Shown piece after piece: positions 43,171-48,785 of a DNA stretch of 48,785 nt. The position numbers were made by a program, and so were the translations under genes. Origin of the DNA: Scenedesmus sp. ARA3 (taxonomy: Eukaryota > Chlorophyta > Chlorophyceae > Sphaeropleales > Scenedesmaceae); NCBI GenBank assembly GCA_004335835.1, contig RWJK01000933.1:1-48785 (forward strand), written 5' to 3'. Position 1 is the stretch's first letter. Each line of letters starts with the position of its first letter. Below the pieces are notes generated by a model. The model was not told where the DNA came from. It ran no database searches and worked only from the letters and a program-made list of their open reading frames with translations.

Positions 43171-46100
43171 GTCGCTGAGCAGGTGGCTTGCAATGCATCA
43201 TGGGGTGCAGCAGCGCTGCCTATCTGATGGTGTTCGTTATGTTATGTTATATTATATTTTGTTATGTTTGTGGCGAGGGCCTGGATGTGCAGGTGGCGAG
43301 TAGCACTGCACCGGGTGGTGGTTGATCATAAACAGGAAGGATGGGGAAGGCAGAGGTGATGGCTGAATTGATGGCAGGCCTGGAGGTGGTGTGTTGCTGA
43401 AGGGGCCGGCAGGTGGTTGCGGTGGTGCTCGTGCACTGCTTTGCGATTGCGTGAATGGTTTGCGGCCCTTGTACCGGTATGTATGTGTTTGATTGTAGCG
43501 CATCAGCACCGCCAGAATGTGGCACAATCATGATGAGCAGAGCAGCTGCTGGGCGTGCTGATGCGTGTATGTATGCAAGGAGGCAGGCGTGTGCTCCTGC
43601 TGGTGTGATATTACTAGGCTCATATGCTTTGTGTTGCTTTGGGGTTGGACGAGGACGCTGTCTTGCAGGAAAGAGCTTGGAGGCTGTGTGGCAAGCAACC
43701 AGCAGCGGTTCTGTGTATTGTGCTTCTGGGTTGGAGTTTAGTGTACAGGATCAGCAGCAGCAGCACAGGGCCACAGCACATTCATTTGCAAGAAACAGCG
43801 GTGTGGGCAGCAGCAGCGTGTCAGCGGGTCGGCAGCCGGGTAGGTTGCTGTCAGTACATCTGCTGTACGCAACCGGGGCTGCACTGCAACGCATCATGCC
43901 TGCTGCAGCAGCATTGCTGGGCATTTGTTATCAGGCACAACAGCAGCTGCTTTCATGCTGACACTGAAAGTCTGTTTGTTATCTTCACTGCCATTGGTGT
44001 TAGACGCAAGGTGCCAGAAGTGCTGCGCTCCACGCGGCCTATGGCGTGCTTTGTCTGCTTCGGGGTTTGATCTGGATACCTTCTGTTCCTGTGTTCCTGC
44101 TCTCCTGTGCGCAACTTTGCATGTAGGCAGCTGTGGTATAGTGCCTGGTGCTGCACAGCAACAGGTGTGCAACTGCAAAGCCATTATCACGGCGCAACAT
44201 GTACGGCGGCTTTCAAGCTCTTGCTGTGTGGTCAAACATGGTCAAAGCTGGGTTGACTGGATCCCGAGCAGCTCTGCATTCTGTGTAGCCTGTCGCCTGG
44301 CATGGCTCAAGCTTTGCAGCCGTTAGCAGTGGCAGAGCACTAGCTGGCTCGCTGCAAGAGCAGCAGCCGGTCAAGGTTGAGCTGCTGACAGTGTGCGTGC
44401 AGCATCAGCTTCAGTTTTGTGTTGTGGCGTGTTGCATGTGTTTTGGAAGTTCAAAAGTTGATTGCGGCGGCTGGCGGCGGCTTTGCCTGGCGCCGCTGCT
44501 GCCGCTGCAGCGTGCAGGGTATTGCGGGTGGCGGCGTGCTTGCTGCGCCCATTGCATGTACGATAGAGATTGCTTGCGTGAATGGCATTGTGTTGGTTGG
44601 GTGGATACGGCGCTTGCGTGGATCCCTCGGCTGCTGCTGCTGCGCCAGGATTGTGAACAGCGGCGAGTTGCTGCTAATGGAAAGTGGTGAGCAGGGTGGC
44701 TGGGGACCTGCATTGTGCCTGCTGAGCTTTTGTGTTTGGTTTTTTGTGTGCAGTGCAGGGAAAGGAGTGAGAATACGAATATGCTTATGTTGTAGGCTCC
44801 GTAGCTTGGCAGGGTGCGGGTTGTGTGGACGATGCCCGGTTCCCAAAGGCGGCACACATGCTTGGTGCGGTTTAGAGCTTGCTACAAAGCCCTAAGCCCT
44901 GCCCTGCTTGTTTTTTGGCGAGTTTTACTGGACTGCATGGCCAGGTTTTGGAAGTGCGTGCGCATATCATGGATGCATTCGGTGTTGCTGGCTGGCTGGT
45001 GGCTGCTGTGGCCCTCGCAGACTAGGGCTGCTTGGCTGCCAGTAGGATGTTACATGACATGTTACATGACATGAGGAGGGAGTGCCACGTTTAGGGTTGG
45101 TGGAGGAGTGCTATCTTTTGAGGTATGAGGTTTCTTGCCATGCATGTAGTGCTTTGAGGTGTTCTTGCCATGTTTCAAGCTCAAGGTATTACATGCAGAG
45201 TTCAGCATGTGAGGAGGATGGCGTGTCAACAGGTTGCATGAGGCCGGTTCATCTGCAGTCCACATAGGCTCCTGACCTTGGTATGCACACATGTTTGTTT
45301 CTGCGCGCCTCAACATGCTCTGAACATTGGTATCTGATGTGTGCAGTTGCGCTGGTGCTGGTACGGCCAACGCGTTTTCTGCTCCATCTCATGTGTACCA
45401 ACAGCTACGAGTGCTGGGCTCACAGGGCTCAAACGTGTTGGCGATTGGCTAGCACTCTGTTGGGCGGTTGAGTGGGCTGCCAAGCCCTTTGTAAGCTAGG
45501 GTTTACGGTGCCAGGCTGTGGAGCTTGAACCCTACAACCAGGGGTTCAACAGCAAGCGCATGTGCCCTGGAACCTAAACCCAGTGAGAGATTTGCCTATT
45601 GCTGTTATACATGAGAGATATGTGTTCTGCCTTATGTGGCAAGAGAGGTGCTGGTAGCTGCCACAGTTATCACATGGTCAGTTCATAAGGCAAGAGGTGT
45701 GCGCGTGCACAGTAGCAAGGTCAAACCATGGGCGGTGCATTATGTGCGTAGCTGCAGTGTCTGCTGTAGGCCCAGCAGCTGCCATGTGCAACAGCACAGC
45801 ATGCAGCAGCGCCTACTGGTAATGCTCGCATTATGCACTTGCAACTGGCACTATGGAGTACATGCTGCATGCTGCATCACCTCTAGCTGGTGGCTGCTAT
45901 ATAGGCACCTCTTTTGCGCTTAGCATGGCGGCATGATATGACAAGGCTGTTGCAAGGCGGCCTTGGCTGCTTCGAGCTGCTTTGTGCTCAGCGGCAGTGG
46001 CAGCTTGGCGGCCTTACTGTCATGGGCAAAGAAATGGAGCAAGCCTCACCCGAGGGCTGCGTCGCCACTGAAACACCGGCTAATTCACTGACCGGGTTGC

Positions 46101-47990
46101 GTCAGTGCTGCGCCATTTTGGCCCTGCATTGGGCCTCGCTCACAGTGGCGTTGCAGGCTGTCTGAGGGGGCCGGTGTCATTTCCTGTTCCGGCTGATTTG
46201 CTGGATGGTTGACCTCCTGTTCAGCAGAGATTCTGCGTGCTTGCTTTCATGCACCGATCGATAGCTATGGCTGGTCATTCGAGTGCTAGCAGCTGTCAGG
46301 TGCCTTGGCATCACAGCTGAATGAGGCATGTGGCGGTTGGTTTTGGATTCTTTTGCGCACGCTGCCGGCTGCGGTGGGGCTCCGGTCTGCTGACAACATT
46401 CTGCAGGCTGGGAGTTTTGACATGGATTGTTGCTCTTAGTGCTGATGGTGCAGAGCCGGACAGGTTGAGGTGTGCTAATGTCTTGCGGGAAAGCGTGCCT
46501 GCCTGCTTTATCGATGTGCTAGGGCTGATGGTTGTTTCCTGTGAATGCTGCATTACTTCGGTGCTATCTGGGCAAGAGACTTGCTTGCTGCGCGACTCAA
46601 TGTTCCTGACACAGCCAGGCGCAGATAGCCTTTGCTGTTGCTGTTCTGGTCAATGCTTATCCACGTGTACACTACCCAGCAGAGCAGCAGGTGCCGCGAC
46701 ATGCTGTTGGAATTCCCTCAGCCACTGCTGCGGCTCCTGTTGCTGCTACGATCAGTTCTGGAATCAGCAACACACACAGCAGCCGGTGTCGAGGGCTTGC
46801 CACTGCAAGCCTGCACCCTTTTGGTGTTGCGGCCGGCTTTGTAATCAAAGCGCTCCCTGGCTCAGGAATGAGTTGGTGCGTTACTTGTGTTATGTTACAT
46901 GTGTTACATGCAGCCGCCAGAGTGCTGGCTCTGCTCTCTTTGTGTGTGCTGGTGAGCAAATGCTTGCGTGGAGGCGTGTGCTTTGACCTGACCTGAGATG
47001 CGGGGAGATGTCAGCACATTCGATGTGTGCTATGATGCAGGCAGTGCCAAATAGCAAACACCTTTTGCCTTGCACGTGCGCTGGGACTCTGGACTGTTTC
47101 AGCTTCTGTGAATGGCCGCAGCTGTTGAAATGTCAAGTGTGGTTGTGATGCCAGTGCTTGCTTGCCTGTTGAGGCGACTGCTTGTGTATTGTATGTGCAG
47201 GTTTGAAGCATGCATGCATGTTGGTTGTGTGCCTGTGTGTGCCTTTGCTTGTGGATGCTGGTGCAGTGGCAATGTGCCTGAGCTGATGATGTGCTGGCAC
47301 TTGCAGTGGCGGTGGTTGTGCGGGCTGGATGCTTTCGTGTATGCAGTTTGACGCGGCATGTTGAGGCGGTGTTTCGGTCTACTGCTTTGAGGCTAGTGCT
47401 TTAATTCAACTGTTTTGAAAGGTTACGGCGGGACTGCTTGATGTTGTGTTGCATGGGGAGGATGACACCTTGCAGCCGTGCAGATGTTACAACTGCGACA
47501 TGTGGTGATGTAAGGGCAGATGACAGATGGTGTTTTTGGTTGGTGCATCTTCTGTTGTGCTCATCACCCTGAGATCAAGACTGACTACTTCCAGACGCCG
47601 GTTTGTGTACATATTTGCGACAGGGAGGCAGTTTTCAAAAGCGCCTCTATGCATTCAACCTGCTTGCTTGATCAGGCTGCGCTGCGTTTTGGATTGTCCT
47701 TGCAATGTATGCTGCCAGCACAAGGGTGCTTAGCAGCTGGAAAGCGACCATAGTTGTAACGGTGCTGGGAGAACGGTGCTGGCCGAACTTGTTAAATCAT
47801 TTTGTGCCAAGGCATGGAGCAGCAGAGGGTGTGGCACGCTGCTTGTGACGCTGCCTACAGTTGAGTACTGTCACTATCAGCCAAGACGACCTGTCATTTG
47901 CGCGAGCTAGCGCAAATGGGTGCGTCATGACTGATCAGGGCATGCCAGTTGTTGGCAGAAAGTTAGCCATTGTATGCATGTGAGCAGGCT
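43171..47990. other. G/T-rich 3' flank of the GATA gene, no gene recognised
   Basis: Nearly 5 kb whose plus strand is visibly enriched in G and T, with many TGCTG, TGTGC and GTGTT words and short or low-complexity frames only. The first plus-strand TGTAA after the GATA stop that I found is at 45490-45494, about 2.3 kb downstream. A TTATG-rich patch lies at 43235-43270 and a GTTACATGACAT duplication at 45050-45074. The region may be a very long 3' UTR, a noncoding transcript or decayed sequence. Confidence 0.45.
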
Positions 47991-48000
47991 AGTGAGGTTG

Positions 48001-48094
48001 TGAGGCTGCAGGGCTGCGGGCATGCAAGCTTGCACAGGTTGGCTGTGTGAGGCTGCAGAACTGCAGGCATGCAAGCTCGCACACGTTGGCTGTC
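48001..48094. repeat. 47-bp tandem duplication
   Basis: Two units starting at 48001 and 48048 share TGAGGCTGCAG, GGCATGCAAGCT and GTTGGCTGT, with several substitutions. Confidence 0.85.
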
Positions 48095-48119
48095 GCTGTT
48101 CCTACATGCATGGCTGTAC

Positions 48120-48551
48120 CGTGTTGTCCAGCAGGGTGTTGGTGGAGCTGAACCCGTACTGGTGACTCATCCTGCAGATAGCCTGCCAAAGCATGCACAG
48201 CATAGTCAGCTCCTTTCAGTGCAGTGTTGTCGGTTTCGTTAGTGCTTCCTGCTGGAGGAGCAGCACATCAGAATATATGAAGTTGAAGATGTAGCACTGG
48301 ATTTGTTACCTTGTGACATTTGACGGCCACATCGTCTGCACACGCTTGACAGCGTTGCAACGTACTTCCTTTCTCTTCTTCACACATGCCAACTCACGGC
48401 CTTTCATACCATGTAGCTGTAACTGCTGACTCAGCATAACACTGTTATAACAGCTGAACCCAGAAGCGTAGTGCCTCAGGCTGACTCTTTCAATACAGCA
48501 GGCATACACACAGAAGCTGTAACACCTTGCCATCCTGAACTCACAACTCAC
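48120..48551 (-). CDS. Possible minus-strand partial gene, product unknown
   Basis: Two candidate exons on the minus strand join in phase. One ends at 48310 before GTAACA, with a frame open from about 48551 that contains VKKRKEVRCNAVKRVQTMWP. The other is 48171-48120, with a CTGCAG acceptor and a GTACAG donor, encoding MSHQYGFSSTNTLLDNT. The 5' boundary of the first and any further exons are not resolved. I do not recognise the protein. The frame could be chance, since it is short and the flanks look noncoding. Confidence 0.3.
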
Positions 48552-48785
48552 AGCATGCTGCGGCTGTAGCAGATCACACCACCAAGCTCACAGTGAACTC
48601 TATCAGTCAGCGTTGTGTGTAGCCTAGCCCTTCACCCCCTCCCAAAAGAGAAGACTGAGGCACAAGCAAGCCATCACAAGCCAACACTATCGCAAACCAA
48701 CCGACATGCAAAGCAAGCATAAACAAGCCTGCAACAAGCACAGAGCCACACCAACCAGGGACATGCAGATGCAGCACAGCGGTGG

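Noticed and set aside
42411..43193. 260-codon minus-strand open frame
   Set aside because: Ser/Ala/Cys-rich antisense of the GCA/CAG-rich last GATA exon.
43455..43961. 168-codon plus-strand open frame in the G/T-rich flank
   Set aside because: Amino-acid composition is typical of noncoding TG-rich sequence here, with no motif and no supporting splice structure.
45490..45580. tRNA-like or telomere-like look (GGTTCAA, CCTAAACCC, AGGGTTTA)
   Set aside because: No cloverleaf can be drawn and the telomere-like words occur once each rather than as an array.

Overview
The window looks like nuclear DNA of a chlorophyte green alga, most likely a Sphaeropleales/Scenedesmaceae-type genome such as Tetradesmus. 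That placement is inference. It rests on intron-dense genes with GT/AG introns, moderately high GC, abundant CAG/GCA and CTG triplet tracts, TGTAA-type polyadenylation signals after several stop codons, and plant-lineage families (double AP2, DA1-like peptidase, CX2CX18CX2C GATA). There is no operon structure and no recognisable tRNA, rRNA or CRISPR array.

Layout. (1) 1-3862 (+): a 5'-truncated double-AP2 transcription factor. (2) 3863-8283: a long convergent intergenic stretch with 50-bp and ~150-bp tandem repeats and an A/C-rich plus strand. (3) 8284-14029 (-): a ten-exon, 914-aa protein with hydrophobic N-terminal segments, an F-box-like motif and about 25 cysteine-type leucine-rich repeats. 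Further unrecognised membrane-like exon candidates lie just upstream (14160-15320, -). (4) 16326-21290 (+): a nine-exon DA1-type ubiquitin-interacting LIM metallopeptidase. (5) 22007-29414 (+): a fifteen-exon N-terminal-motor kinesin. (6) 30605-31600 (-): a small two-exon coiled-coil protein, head-to-head with (7) 32198-38057 (+): a ten-exon TM9SF/EMP70 nonaspanin with a C-terminal KxD signal. (8) 40115-43170 (+): a GATA zinc-finger protein. (9) 43171-48785: a G/T-rich flank with little coding signal and a possible minus-strand partial gene at the right edge (48120-48551).

For genes 1, 3, 4, 5, 6, 7 and 8, exon joins were chosen so that GT/AG sites and codon phases agree and the summed coding length is a multiple of three. 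These models are therefore well constrained even without transcripts. The only unresolved join is in the GATA gene around 41030-41232.

The most striking feature is not a gene. In four of the seven modelled genes, and once in a fifth, short exon ends together with their splice site are repeated inside the neighbouring intron. These 'exon-edge echoes' occur one to four times, in the same orientation, at ~100-130-bp spacing, and range from almost identical to badly decayed. There are about twenty cases. They include an intronic copy of the DA1 catalytic exon in which HELMH has become HALML, a nearly perfect decoy copy of a TM9SF exon, and three copies of a TM9SF exon end that could act as 37-nt mini-exons. 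A perfectly repeated 55-bp minisatellite has expanded inside one echo. An intronic hairpin in the F-box/LRR gene and CTG tracts abutting many 3' splice sites are further structures not explained by coding.
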